From: Olivibacter domesticus
GTDB lineage: Bacteria > Bacteroidota > Bacteroidia > Sphingobacteriales > Sphingobacteriaceae
Reading direction: 5' to 3'
Assembly: GCF_900109575.1 (NCBI RefSeq)
Contig: NZ_FOAF01000002.1
Span: 806,001-870,000, forward strand
DNA: 64,000 bases
Below the pieces are notes generated by a model. That model saw only the letters and a list, made by a program, of their open reading frames with translations. It searched no databases and was not told where the DNA came from. A program made the translations under genes and the position numbers. Within the stretch, counting starts at the first letter, position 1, and each line of letters starts with the position of its first letter. Positions 31,806 to 41,304 of the stretch are shown here, one piece after another.

Positions 31806-34800
31806 CTACTTTAACCTAACATCCAAGTAAACAGAATGACGTCCATATGTTTCATAAAATGGTTTAAAAACTACATCATCAATAGTGAATTCCAGCTGTT
31901 CCGGATCGCCTTTAACGGACCTGCTTATATCTTTGGCATCCAAGGTTATTTTACGCCATTCTTTTCTAGCTGCTGGCTCTTGCGCTGCAAGCAATATGGG
32001 GCCATAAAACAAACTGGCGATATTTTGCTGATCCATAACCGGATCCAAGTGAAATTGGAAGGGCATTTGTAAATCGATCACGTCACCATCTTTCCAGTTA
32101 CGGCTTATTTTCAGGTAACTGCCTGGTTTTGCCTGAAAATTTTGCGCTTTACCGTTGATCTTTACAAAAAATCCTTTAGTAGCCCAACTTGGCACACGGA
32201 CATGGACATCAAATTCCCCGTCACCTTTTATCCTCAAACTTGTATGGTCTTCATGCGGAAAACTTGTTGTCTGCTCTACTGTTATGTTACGTTCTGTCCA
32301 TTTTAATGTAGAAGGTATGTATAGATTGACGTAAAGTGCATCGTTATGCTCGCTTTTAAAGTAAATTGCATTTTGCAGTTTGGTACTACTTTCTATAGCC
32401 GTTCCATTGCAACAGGTAAAGCCCGTCATATGCGGATTACCAAATTGCTTGATGGACCCCGGTCTGAGAGGTACATGATAGGTATTGGCAGGGCTGTCTT
32501 TGGCCACAGAAGCGAGAATATGGTTATATAGGCCTCGCTCATAATAATCCATTAACTCTGGCCGCTGGTCGAAGAGAAACAGATCAGTGGTCAATTTCAG
32601 CATATTGTACGTGGCGCATGTTTCATTCTGTCCACCAGCAGAGAAACCGTTTTCATACAAGGTTGCCGGCTGACTGATAAAACATTCGGCATTGGCGGGA
32701 TTGCGTGCCCCCGCAACACCTCCGATGCTGTACATATAGTCGTTCACGGCCTTGTACCAGAAGTTATCGGCTATGTTGTAATACGCAGGATCATTGGATA
32801 CACGGTACATTTCGATGCTTCCTACAATTTGAGGTATATGTTGATTGGCGTGTAGACCACGGAACATATCTACATTTTTGGCCAAACCATGTGAATGTGC
32901 AGCATCACCGTAGAACATGTTGATATTATCAAATAACTGCGCTGTTTTGAGGTAATTCGGCTCATTCGTGATACGGTACAGTCGCGCCATAACCTCATTC
33001 ATTCCTCCAAACTCACCAGCAATGTACGTATTCCACATCTTTATAAGTGTTTCCGTTGGCACCTGGCTCAAGCGGGCATATACCCAATTACTCATACCGG
33101 TGGCTATTTCAAGCGCTTTTTTATTACCGCTCACTTCATATACATCTATCAGGCCGGCCAAGATTTTATGCAAGGTATAATATGGTGCCCAAACCTGATT
33201 TTTCTGTCCGCCATATTTAGCGCCGTGCTCTAACATGATAAACTGGTCAGGAGGGTAGGCACTGATGAATCCTTGCCCCCAGTTCCAGTAATCGGTGCGA
33301 ATACCTGCATCACTAAGATCTGAGTCATAATCTATTTTTCCGGAACCATGCGGTACAGCTGTTGGATCAGACACATAGGTACCACCTGCTTCTTTCGGCT
33401 TGCCGGATAATTGAGATAAATCGTAGAGGGTATTAACCATATACGCCATTTTTGCAGCGAAATTGGCTTGAAGCACCTTATCATATCCTGTGCCGGCGTA
33501 AGCCTGTGCAATTGCTGTAAGGTAATGCCCCGTAGCATGTCCCCTTAGCTTGGTATCCTGACTATCCCATACGCCTAAAGGTTGTGCTCCTTCGGGCTGT
33601 TTCTGGCCAAAAGCATGACGGAACATATAGAGGAAGGAGTTGGGATCGGTTTTAGCTAATGTAGTGATAAATTTATCCCGGTTTTCGAGAAACTTAGTCT
33701 CGTGGTCGTGAGCGTCCGTATTCAGTGAAACTTGATCCAAATGAAATACCTCTAGCTTTGAACTTGGCGTGATTGATTCGCTAGACCCTTTTACCGTGAT
33801 AATCGCTTTAGGCTGTAGATCTGTTCCCGGAATCCGTCCGGTAATGGTATAGCGCCCGGCTTGAAGAACAGCGCTATTATCTGTAGGAGAAGGCCAAAGA
33901 ACGCGTACTTTTGGGCCGTTTATCCCAGCCTGGTAGGTGCCCTGCACATAACTTGGTAAGCGGGGTAAAGTTCCTATTGCTGTTTCCACTTCCACGTCAG
34001 ATACATTTACTAAATAGGCATTATAAAGCTGCGACTCGCTTCGAGAAAACTGCTGAAGATTATCCTCAGGCTTCCCCACATTTACTGCACCTTCCTGGCC
34101 ACCTCTTAGGGCATTGTAATAAATACCGGCAACCTGTCTTCTCGTCAGGGGAACGCGATAAATACGAAAATCGTGTATCAAGGCATTCAAAGTGGGGTTT
34201 CCCGGCAGTAATGATTTGCCAATATACAGCTGTCTTTTCGTGCCTTGCTGGCCGAACACCGCTGTTAGCTCTGATAGAACATCTGCAGCTTCGCCCACGG
34301 CCTTACTATCGACATAGGTAACCATTGATTTTGAAGGAACATCGATCACAATGGCAAGGTGAACCCATTTATTTAGTGGTATAGCCGTTGAAGTCGCGCC
34401 CTTCTTGTTATCTTCTTTTGCCGTTATCAACGCTTGGTAACCTTCTTGCTTTTTTGTCCCAACAGGAGCCGCAAAAAAGTGCTTGGTGATATCCTGTCCA
34501 AAATCAAAAAAATATTGGCCACGTTGATCCGATCGTAAGTATATCCATCCTGATATACTGAGCGACTCTAAATCTGTTAAGGCTTCTCCCGGGATCGTAA
34601 CAAAATCATTGCTCCCCCCAGAGAGCGACAAAACCTTTTTAAAGCGCTCGTCATTAACAAATTTGACTTCTGTACCTTGAAATTTGCCGTGCAAATTATT
34701 TCGAGACCAGTCCTTGGTATCCCCTTCAAACACATAACGTGCAATCATTCCGGTTTCACCAATGCCATCCAGTATCTGATCTCCATTTTGTGCCTGAACG

Positions 34801-34874
34801 GTGTGAGCACTCTCGGCCAAAACAACTACAAACAGGATAACACGCAAGATTACTTTGTACATTTTCGTTAGCAT
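31806..34874 (-). CDS. GH127 (DUF1680) beta-L-arabinofuranosidase with N-terminal LamG domain
   Basis: A 1022-residue exported protein (signal peptide to about residue 29, HTVQAQ). A LamG/concanavalin-like domain (about 40-255; LESLSISGWIYLRSDQRGQY, ALIHDFRIYRVPLTRRQVAG) and a linker domain precede the GH127 catalytic region (about 370-1010). The zinc-thiolate active site known from Bifidobacterium HypBA1 (Glu338, Cys340, Cys417, Cys418) is matched by Glu751 and Cys753 in QNETCATYNMLK, and Cys821-Cys822 in GFTCCNGTAIES. The final cysteine pair holds the nucleophile. It should release beta-L-arabinofuranose (or a related sugar) from plant glycans. It is solitary; the extra sandwich domain may bind glycan. 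Confidence 0.9.
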   Translation of the reverse strand: MLTKMYKVILRVILFVVVLAESAHTVQAQNGDQILDGIGETGMIARYVFEGDTKDWSRNNLHGKFQGTEVKFVNDERFKKVLSLSGGSNDFVTIPGEALTDLESLSISGWIYLRSDQRGQYFFDFGQDITKHFFAAPVGTKKQEGYQALITAKEDNKKGATSTAIPLNKWVHLAIVIDVPSKSMVTYVDSKAVGEAADVLSELTAVFGQQGTKRQLYIGKSLLPGNPTLNALIHDFRIYRVPLTRRQVAGIYYNALRGGQEGAVNVGKPEDNLQQFSRSESQLYNAYLVNVSDVEVETAIGTLPRLPSYVQGTYQAGINGPKVRVLWPSPTDNSAVLQAGRYTITGRIPGTDLQPKAIITVKGSSESITPSSKLEVFHLDQVSLNTDAHDHETKFLENRDKFITTLAKTDPNSFLYMFRHAFGQKQPEGAQPLGVWDSQDTKLRGHATGHYLTAIAQAYAGTGYDKVLQANFAAKMAYMVNTLYDLSQLSGKPKEAGGTYVSDPTAVPHGSGKIDYDSDLSDAGIRTDYWNWGQGFISAYPPDQFIMLEHGAKYGGQKNQVWAPYYTLHKILAGLIDVYEVSGNKKALEIATGMSNWVYARLSQVPTETLIKMWNTYIAGEFGGMNEVMARLYRITNEPNYLKTAQLFDNINMFYGDAAHSHGLAKNVDMFRGLHANQHIPQIVGSIEMYRVSNDPAYYNIADNFWYKAVNDYMYSIGGVAGARNPANAECFISQPATLYENGFSAGGQNETCATYNMLKLTTDLFLFDQRPELMDYYERGLYNHILASVAKDSPANTYHVPLRPGSIKQFGNPHMTGFTCCNGTAIESSTKLQNAIYFKSEHNDALYVNLYIPSTLKWTERNITVEQTTSFPHEDHTSLRIKGDGEFDVHVRVPSWATKGFFVKINGKAQNFQAKPGSYLKISRNWKDGDVIDLQMPFQFHLDPVMDQQNIASLFYGPILLAAQEPAARKEWRKITLDAKDISRSVKGDPEQLEFTIDDVVFKPFYETYGRHSVYLDVRLK

Positions 34875-35253
34875 AAATTGTTCATGTCTACCTCCAGATC
34901 AAACCTGAAAATCAACATATTAAAATAGATAATTTATTGTTTGATAATTTTTCATAAAACTATAGAGATTCTCTTTGTTTCTTTAAGTATATTTTAGCAA
35001 ATAATCACAGGATATTATCAGGTAAATTATAAAAAAAACGAAGACGTGCATCGATTAAGATTCTCTAGCTTCAATAAATCACAAAAGGACGGGAATGCAT
35101 CGCTTTAAACTTGAGATAATTTGGCGATTACCAAAATACCAGTTCTGCAAAATTTGAGGTCTTGCATAATGATGTTGAAAGATAGAAGCAGTAGGAAGTT
35201 TTGGTGAATTTGAATAAACAATTCACCAAAATAAAAATCAAAAAGTATCTGAA
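34875..35253. other. Intergenic region with a hairpin
   Basis: About 379 bases between two minus-strand genes. TTTTGGTGAATT (35199-35210) and AATTCACCAAAA (35220-35231) form a perfect 12-bp stem with a 9-base loop, 22 bases after the beta-helix gene stop; it is the likely end of that transcript. The rest is AT-rich, and I see no gene in it. Confidence 0.6.
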
Positions 35254-36246
35254 TTAGAGTTCACTGCAAATGGATCCGCCCGAATTGCCGGTCATAGTAT
35301 TTCCCCATTGTCCGAAATTGGTTACCAGTTGTGGATGACGCATACTGATAGCGCAGCCTTGGTTGTTCGTAATGTTGTTGTTATATACCTGGCAACCATC
35401 ATTCGGCTGATTCAGGTTATTCTGAAACCGTACTGCATGTCCGTTAGTCTCGTCGATTGTACAGTTGAAAATATTAGCTCCGTTGACTCCGTCAATGCCA
35501 ATGCCTCCAACACCCCGATTACTGACATTGTTTTTATGAACCCAAACATTCTCTACGAAACAATTATGGGATCCACCGTCAATGGTAATACCTTCTCCCC
35601 CATTCTCGTAGGTTTGACAATTTTTAATGCGGTTATCAGAACTGCCCCACTGGGAAATACCCACGACGTAGTTATAATAAGCTTTTACACCTTCTATCCA
35701 AATTCTATTCGCATTGTGAATCAAAATGCCTGAATGCCCGCTGTTACGGAAATGGCTATTATAAATTTTTGTATCGTCTCCGAAAACACGAATATTAGGT
35801 TCTGGCAACATGCCACCGTCAATATAAATCCAGTCAATAAGAGTATTGACAATCCCGGCATCTACATCCAGCACCGAAACACCCTGTCCGGGAGTCGCCG
35901 CAGCCTTACGCATATAATTTGTAGGATCGGTTCCATTATGTTCTCCTCGGATGGTTAACCCGCTTTTGTTGATATGCGCCGTACCGTTGAAATAATGATT
36001 TCCGGCGCGAATAATAATGATATCGCCAGAAGCAGACTGATTAATCAGCGTCTGTAAAGCACCTGTTTCATCTGGACCGTTCTGGGCGGCCAGATACCGC
36101 GTAGCTGCTTCTTGGCCTAATGCCAGTTCCTGGGAAGATGTTCCGTTAGCGACAACGTTGGGGCGGTCCTTTAGCATATCTGATTTGCTGCATGAGGCAA
36201 ATACAATGATCAATAATGCCACTTCCAATAAGTAGGATTTCATCAT
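35254..36246 (-). CDS. Right-handed parallel beta-helix lipoprotein
   Basis: A 330-residue lipoprotein (VFASC, lipid Cys19). After a linker rich in Asn/Ser, residues about 85-330 form repeated beta-helix coils (HSGILIHNANRIWIEGVKAY, GEGITIDGGSHNCFVENVWV, GGIGIDGVNGANIFNCTIDE). This is the fold of pectate lyases, PL6 alginate/chondroitin lyases and adhesins. An Asn/Asp/Gly-rich face is visible, but I cannot place catalytic residues in a known lyase family. It may be a lyase or a binding protein. It lies downstream of nothing obvious and has its own hairpin. Confidence 0.75.
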   Translation of the reverse strand: MMKSYLLEVALLIIVFASCSKSDMLKDRPNVVANGTSSQELALGQEAATRYLAAQNGPDETGALQTLINQSASGDIIIIRAGNHYFNGTAHINKSGLTIRGEHNGTDPTNYMRKAAATPGQGVSVLDVDAGIVNTLIDWIYIDGGMLPEPNIRVFGDDTKIYNSHFRNSGHSGILIHNANRIWIEGVKAYYNYVVGISQWGSSDNRIKNCQTYENGGEGITIDGGSHNCFVENVWVHKNNVSNRGVGGIGIDGVNGANIFNCTIDETNGHAVRFQNNLNQPNDGCQVYNNNITNNQGCAISMRHPQLVTNFGQWGNTMTGNSGGSICSEL

Positions 36247-36450
36247 AACAATTGGTTTTTAAGAGGTTACTAAATAAATTAACTCAAATCTACAGGTGTA
36301 ATACTAAATATATTTCTTTTTTTTCTTCAAAATCTCATCAAATCATCTCATTTTCAGCGATTTTAGGAGGGTAAGAAATAAGAGTATATACACAAGTGCG
36401 AAACATGCACATGAGAAGGAAAGAAATTAATCTGAATGAAATGAACAGGT

Positions 36451-36479
36451 TGTATTAGTACGGCAGTGCCTAACTTTAT
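36451..36479 (+). promoter_or_regulatory. Candidate promoter of the terpene synthase gene
   Basis: TTG (36451-36453) and TAACTTTA (36472-36479) resemble the -33 and -7 boxes, 18 bases apart. The gene starts 88 bases downstream of the -7 box. The rest of the divergent gap 36247-36566 is AT-rich and featureless. Confidence 0.4.
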
Positions 36480-36566
36480 TCAAGTGACAATTGAAGTATT
36501 CTTTGGAGAAGTAAAAACTCTAAAATCATGAAACAATAAGAGTTAGATAATTTCATATAAATCAAA

Positions 36567-37514
36567 ATGAAAATACCATTATTACAATCCAGTCTTCCTA
36601 CCTTGGTTCATCCACAAATGAACGAAATAGTAAACGATACAAAGAAATATTTTAAAACGGATGTTTTCAACATATCAGACGAAAACACACAATTATACGG
36701 AGATTATATATCAACTGGAGCCTTATATTCTTCCTATACATATCCATTGGGAGATACAGAAAAAGTTAAAGCGATTAGTCGGTATTATTGTTATTGGGCC
36801 TTAATGGATGATCGTTTTTTTGACAACTCCATCGATCTTGACAATATTACCCAGACAAATAGGGCTTTTCAGGCAGCACTGAATGAGGAAGCGGGTCTTG
36901 ACAAACTGTTTTTCCCGATTGTCGAATTTTGTTCAAGAACTGATTGGACAAGTGAAGCGAAAGATATATTCAAAAGAGAAATGAATAGATATTTAAAGAG
37001 TGTTCAGAACCTACGCACAATAGAAATTCAAAAGCGTGAAGTTTCTCTCGAAGAATATCTCCAGTACAGGGCTTTTGATGTTGCAATGTCAGTTATATTT
37101 TCTCTGCTATGGCATACACAAAGCGGTATGCCCTTGTCTCCTTACCACAACGCTGAGTTTGAAAAAGTCTTCGAATATTCAGGGGTTAGTATAGGGCTAC
37201 TACTAGATTTGTACACCTTAAAGGCAAGAAAAAAGGAAATAAGGGATTACACACATGCTATCCGGATTATCCAACGAATTGAAAATTGCGACGAGGAAGA
37301 AGCAATTAACGAGGGAATTCGCTTATTCTATGAATACGAATCTAAACTGGAAGAAGAGTTTAACCGCTTAGAGACAAAATATCCTATTGCAATACATTAT
37401 TTTAGGTATATCCAATCTGGTTCCATCAGGTACTGTAATGAAAGTAGAACAATCCGATACTTGCAAAAGAATGATATTGATAAAAATCCAGTTAAGGGCC
37501 GAACAGTACTCTAA
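36567..37514 (+). CDS. Class I terpene synthase
   Basis: A 315-residue cytosolic protein with the all-alpha terpene-synthase pattern. The aspartate-rich metal motif DDRFFD is at 81-86 in CYWALMDDRFFDNS. The pyrophosphate-sensor Arg168 is in SLEEYLQYRAFD. The C-terminal RY element lies in SGSIRYCNESRTIRYL (Arg297-Tyr298). The second metal motif (NSE triad, N-x3-S-x3-E) should lie about 46 residues after Arg168. There the sequence is LLDLYTLKARKKE (212-224), so Asn and Glu are not at the canonical places. Members ionise a prenyl diphosphate (GPP, FPP or GGPP) and cyclise it. No prenyltransferase or P450 gene is adjacent. The product is unknown, and the altered triad may reduce or change activity. 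Confidence 0.8.
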   Translation: MKIPLLQSSLPTLVHPQMNEIVNDTKKYFKTDVFNISDENTQLYGDYISTGALYSSYTYPLGDTEKVKAISRYYCYWALMDDRFFDNSIDLDNITQTNRAFQAALNEEAGLDKLFFPIVEFCSRTDWTSEAKDIFKREMNRYLKSVQNLRTIEIQKREVSLEEYLQYRAFDVAMSVIFSLLWHTQSGMPLSPYHNAEFEKVFEYSGVSIGLLLDLYTLKARKKEIRDYTHAIRIIQRIENCDEEEAINEGIRLFYEYESKLEEEFNRLETKYPIAIHYFRYIQSGSIRYCNESRTIRYLQKNDIDKNPVKGRTVL

Positions 37515-37653
37515 ATTAGATATCATTCTTACCTTGTTCTCCTACCAATCGTTCATCTTTTTGCCCTGCCTCGTATCATTGACACATGCTTGTTCCGAGT
37601 AGCCTGCAAATCAGCAGATTGAGATTCATAAACCCTGATTTTGCCATAAAACA

Positions 37654-37690
37654 TGTCTGAATCCGAACAGTAAGTGTTCGGATTCAGACA
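37654..37690 (+). terminator. 16-bp perfect hairpin after the terpene synthase
   Basis: TGTCTGAATCCGAACA (37654-37669) and TGTTCGGATTCAGACA (37675-37690) form a perfect 16-bp stem with a 5-base loop. Only a weak T-run follows. It lies in the 349-base gap 37515-37863, which otherwise shows only the AGGAG-like sequence before the permease start. Confidence 0.7.
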
Positions 37691-37863
37691 CATTTATCAG
37701 TGTCAAATGCTCCTTATTCTATTTAAGCGCATCTTTTTTACATTGGCCGATTAATTGATAGGCTATCTAAAGTTATGAATCGATAGCATACACCTTGCAA
37801 CTATTTGATCCAGAAATAATTGCAAATAGTGTACCTTTATAGGAGAAGATCAAATAAAAGGTC

Positions 37864-40248
37864 ATGATAAAAAACTATCTCAAGACGCTATTACGCGATT
37901 TTTTAAAGAGCAAGGCTTACTCACTGATAAACATCGTTGGCTTGTCGATAGGTATGGCAGCCGTAATACTGATCATGCTCTGGGTGCAAAACGAACTGAG
38001 CATGGAACGTTTCCATGAGAAAGCGGACCGCATTTATGTAATGTACAACCGAGATATAAACCCCGAAGGTAACCGTTGGGCATGGGGTAATACGCCGAAA
38101 ATACTCGCCCCCACTTTGAAAACGGATTATCCGGAGGTGGAAGACGCTGTACGGTTCAACAATATAAATTTCCTTGTAACCGTAGGCGAAAAAAAGCTGA
38201 ATGTGCGAGGAGCATTTACAGATAGTAGCTTTTTCAACGTATTCACTTTTCCACTTATACAGGGTGATACAAAAAAGGCCTTGACCGATGCCCATAGTAT
38301 TGTGCTAACTGAAAAGTTTGCCAAAACATTATTCGGGAGCGATGAAGCGATGGGCAAGATTATTAAAATAGATAGCAGTCATAACGCTACGGTAACAGGT
38401 GTTATGAAAGATTTGCCCAATAATACGTTGCTTAAATTCGATTACCTCTTACCTTGGAACTACCTGGATCAGATGGGTGAAAACGACACCTATTGGGGCA
38501 ATAACTCCGTAACAACTTACGCGCTGTTAAAACCAGACGCGAGCCAACAGGTATTTGACGAAAAAGTAAGAACTATCACCATCGACCATACCAAAGGTTC
38601 TGAAGACGCTGCCACAACTGAGGTGTTTACGCAACCGTTGAGCCGTTATTATCTATATGGAAAATCAGAAAATGCCAAGCTGGTAGCAGGTAACATGGTT
38701 ACGGTACGGCTATTTACCATTCTTGCAATATTTATCCTATTGATTGCCTGTATCAATTTCATGAATATGAGTACAGCGCGTAGTGAGCGGCGTGCGAAAG
38801 AGGTAGGCATCCGAAAGGTTGCCGGTGTACGCAAAGAGATGCTGGTTTTGCAATTCTTACTGGAAAGCACCTTACTCAGTATTCTTTCGTTTTTATTTGC
38901 TATACTCATTGTACAGCTGAGCCTCAGCGCCTTCAACCAATTGGTAGATAAAGCATTATTTGTTCCATACGGTGACCCGCTGTTTTGGATTTTTGCACTC
39001 GCCTTTATATTGCTTACCGGTATCACCGCTGGGAGCTATCCTGCTTTTTATCTGTCGTCGTTCAATCCCGTGAGTGTTTTGAAAGGAACTTTCAAGAAAA
39101 CAAATGCGTTAGTAACTCCAAGGAAGGTGCTCGTTACTATACAGTTTACCATTGCTATTGTTCTTATTATCGCGACAATCATTGTGTATCATCAGGTTCA
39201 GTATGGACTAAAGCGTGAAACGGGTTATAAAAAAGATAATTTAGTATTCATTTTTTCGGAAGGAGATATCGGCAAACACTATATGTCTATTAAAGATGAA
39301 CTGCTGCACAGACAGGTGGCAACCTCCGTTACCTTATCAGCCAATCCCATCACACAACGTTGGAGCGACAGTTGGGGATTTTACTGGGATGGTAGCACGA
39401 AAACGGATGAAAAGATTGACTTTTTGCGCTTGGGTTCAGATGCAAACTTCACCAAGACCTTCGACATCAACATCAGTGAGGGACGGGATATCGATGTGTA
39501 CCAATATCCTACCGACAGTATGGCCATACTCTTGAATGAAACCGCCGTGAAAGCTATGCGGTTAAAAAACCCGATCGGAACACAGATACGTCAACGAGGG
39601 GGAGATTTGGTTTTTCATGTAGTTGGTGTAGTCAAGGACTTTATCATTGAATCTCCTTTCCAGCAAAATATGAGTCCGTTGATGGTATTCGGTCCAAAAG
39701 GGTATTCACAAATGATTGTTCACATCAAACTGAATCCCGCCAATACAACGACGGATAATTTAGCGGGAATGGAAAAGATATTAAAAACCTATAATCCACA
39801 ATACCCATTCCGTTATATTTTTGTTGATGAAGATTACGCACAGAAATTTCAAAATGCGGAGCGGGCAGGTAAACTTGCTGGTTTATTTGCCTTCTTGACG
39901 GTCTTAATTTCCTGTTTAGGTTTATTTGGATTGGCAGCCTATATGGCAGAAAGTCGCACAAAGGAAATTGGGGTCCGGAAAGTTTTAGGAGCGTCGGTGT
40001 GGAACGTGACACAGCTCTTATCGGTTGACTTCCTGAAGCTTGTGATGCTATCTTTTGTCATCGCCTCTCCTATTGCCTGGTATGCGATGAATGAGTGGCT
40101 AGAAAGCTATTCGTATCGCATCGGCATAGAATGGTGGGTATTTGCTTTAACCGGTATATTGGCAGTAACAATTGCGTTGCTGACAGTGAGTTCTCAGGCT
40201 ATCAAAGCGGCAGTTGCTAACCCGATAAAATCCCTGCGGGAGGAATAG
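37864..40248 (+). CDS. FtsX/MacB-type ABC transporter permease
   Basis: A 794-residue permease of the Bacteroidota YknZ/MacB type. Membrane helix 1 is at about 20-41 (LINIVGLSIGMAAVILIMLW), followed by a periplasmic MacB core domain. A first FtsX domain follows (about 280-400; INFMNMSTARSERRAKEVGI), then a second periplasmic domain and a second FtsX domain (about 675-790; ARKEIG-type segment AESRTKEIGVRKVLGASVWN). These permeases work with a MacB/LolD-type ATPase to move lipids, peptides or mechanical force across the inner membrane. No ATPase gene is adjacent. A start-proximal AGGAG sequence (37841) is unusual for this phylum. A fragment of a related permease lies at 23.5 kb. Confidence 0.93.
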   Translation: MIKNYLKTLLRDFLKSKAYSLINIVGLSIGMAAVILIMLWVQNELSMERFHEKADRIYVMYNRDINPEGNRWAWGNTPKILAPTLKTDYPEVEDAVRFNNINFLVTVGEKKLNVRGAFTDSSFFNVFTFPLIQGDTKKALTDAHSIVLTEKFAKTLFGSDEAMGKIIKIDSSHNATVTGVMKDLPNNTLLKFDYLLPWNYLDQMGENDTYWGNNSVTTYALLKPDASQQVFDEKVRTITIDHTKGSEDAATTEVFTQPLSRYYLYGKSENAKLVAGNMVTVRLFTILAIFILLIACINFMNMSTARSERRAKEVGIRKVAGVRKEMLVLQFLLESTLLSILSFLFAILIVQLSLSAFNQLVDKALFVPYGDPLFWIFALAFILLTGITAGSYPAFYLSSFNPVSVLKGTFKKTNALVTPRKVLVTIQFTIAIVLIIATIIVYHQVQYGLKRETGYKKDNLVFIFSEGDIGKHYMSIKDELLHRQVATSVTLSANPITQRWSDSWGFYWDGSTKTDEKIDFLRLGSDANFTKTFDINISEGRDIDVYQYPTDSMAILLNETAVKAMRLKNPIGTQIRQRGGDLVFHVVGVVKDFIIESPFQQNMSPLMVFGPKGYSQMIVHIKLNPANTTTDNLAGMEKILKTYNPQYPFRYIFVDEDYAQKFQNAERAGKLAGLFAFLTVLISCLGLFGLAAYMAESRTKEIGVRKVLGASVWNVTQLLSVDFLKLVMLSFVIASPIAWYAMNEWLESYSYRIGIEWWVFALTGILAVTIALLTVSSQAIKAAVANPIKSLREE

Positions 40249-40286
40249 GTTATGTGCCGCCTTTTTTCGATTATCTGAATAGACAC

Positions 40287-40793
40287 TTATCGAGCTTTCA
40301 AATTAATAATAGACATACACAACGGTATTAAACCAAATGAAATCAAGACAAAGATGCCTACCCGAACATAGTTAAGCGTTCGCCAAAGGTGTGCTCTACT
40401 CAGCAAGTCGATTTTTGGAGTAGCACCATTAGCAATATCCTGGAACGCGATAATGTTAGGTGCAAAATACAGAAGTGTCCAGGCTCTGACGGCTAAATGC
40501 ACGAAAAACAGCAGCAACAGCCAATTTTTAATAGGAGCTATTTTCCAACAAAAAATGAGTGCCAATACAAATGTAATCTCGTGAATAGAATGCATAATTA
40601 TCCAAAAAATCTTTAAGTCGAGTCCATACTTCCCTCCTAGCAATTGAAGAGATTCAGGAGGTGCGGCCGTCCATTTAGGAACGATCACCGCTGTTTCAAA
40701 AATCTGCGCGCCGTTCATTAAGAAGTAAGCGAGCGTTGTGATGAAAAGCCATATTTCTGCTCTTACTAGGTAGTTTGCACTTACATGTTCCAT
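40287..40793 (-). CDS. Four-helix membrane protein in the MarR operon
   Basis: A 168-residue integral membrane protein with four predicted helices (about 12-30, 62-82, 88-108 and 143-163) and conserved-looking histidines in IMHSIHEITFVLALIFCW. I do not recognise a named family. It starts 2 bases after the stop of the MarR gene, so the two form an operon and the membrane protein is probably the regulated effector, for example in efflux or detoxification. Function is unknown. Confidence 0.75.
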   Translation of the reverse strand: MEHVSANYLVRAEIWLFITTLAYFLMNGAQIFETAVIVPKWTAAPPESLQLLGGKYGLDLKIFWIIMHSIHEITFVLALIFCWKIAPIKNWLLLLFFVHLAVRAWTLLYFAPNIIAFQDIANGATPKIDLLSRAHLWRTLNYVRVGIFVLISFGLIPLCMSIINLKAR

Positions 40794-40795
40794 AA

Positions 40796-41266
40796 TTATT
40801 TATTTTTTAATTCTTCAATCGTTTCATTCATGATGCTGATAGCAGAGAGAAAATATCTTTCCAGCACCTTGATTTCTTGTTCAGAAAAGGATGCCACTAA
40901 TTCAGTAGTTTTTTTATTTAGCTTGTCAAAAACAGGTGTTAAAAGCTTTAAGGCATTTTCTTTATTCGGTATAATGATCACTTTCCTCCTATCGTCTTTA
41001 TCAAACTGTCTTTTGACTAACTTTTTTTTCTCTAGCCTGTCCACTAAGCCCGTAATCGCCCCTGTTGTAAGCCCTGTTAATCTGGAGAGCCCTCCTGCGG
41101 TCATTTCTCCTTTTTCTATTATTAAACCCAAATACTTGTGGTCGGCACCTGACAACCCTACCTCTCGGGCGATGGCTTCGTGCATTAATATTGAAGTATC
41201 TGAGTATTGCCTGCTTATAGACCTGAAAGCTTGAACTTGCTGGTTATCTTTTTCACTAACTGCCAT
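40796..41266 (-). CDS. MarR family transcriptional regulator
   Basis: A 156-residue winged-helix regulator. I start at ATG 41266 (MAVSEKDNQQVQAFRSISRQ), because upstream codons overlap the operator. The DNA-binding helix is AGGLSRLTGLTTGAITGLVD and the wing follows with KKKLVKRQFDKDDRRKVIII. MarR proteins are dimers that repress their own operon until a small ligand or oxidant binds. An inverted repeat covering the -7 box (41286-41304) fits autorepression. The co-transcribed membrane protein is the likely target. Confidence 0.92.
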   Translation of the reverse strand: MAVSEKDNQQVQAFRSISRQYSDTSILMHEAIAREVGLSGADHKYLGLIIEKGEMTAGGLSRLTGLTTGAITGLVDRLEKKKLVKRQFDKDDRRKVIIIPNKENALKLLTPVFDKLNKKTTELVASFSEQEIKVLERYFLSAISIMNETIEELKNK

Positions 41267-41285
41267 AAGTATCTTAGTAAATAAA

Positions 41286-41304
41286 TATCTTAGTAACAAA
41301 GATA
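41286..41304 (-). promoter_or_regulatory. MarR operator overlapping the -7 box
   Basis: TATCTTAGTAACAAAGATA is a near-perfect palindrome (16 of 19 positions agree with its reverse complement). Its right end read on the minus strand is TATCTTTG (41297-41304), a perfect -7 box. A second copy of the left half, TATCTTAGTAA, lies 16 bases away at 41270-41280, just upstream of the ATG. Confidence 0.65.
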
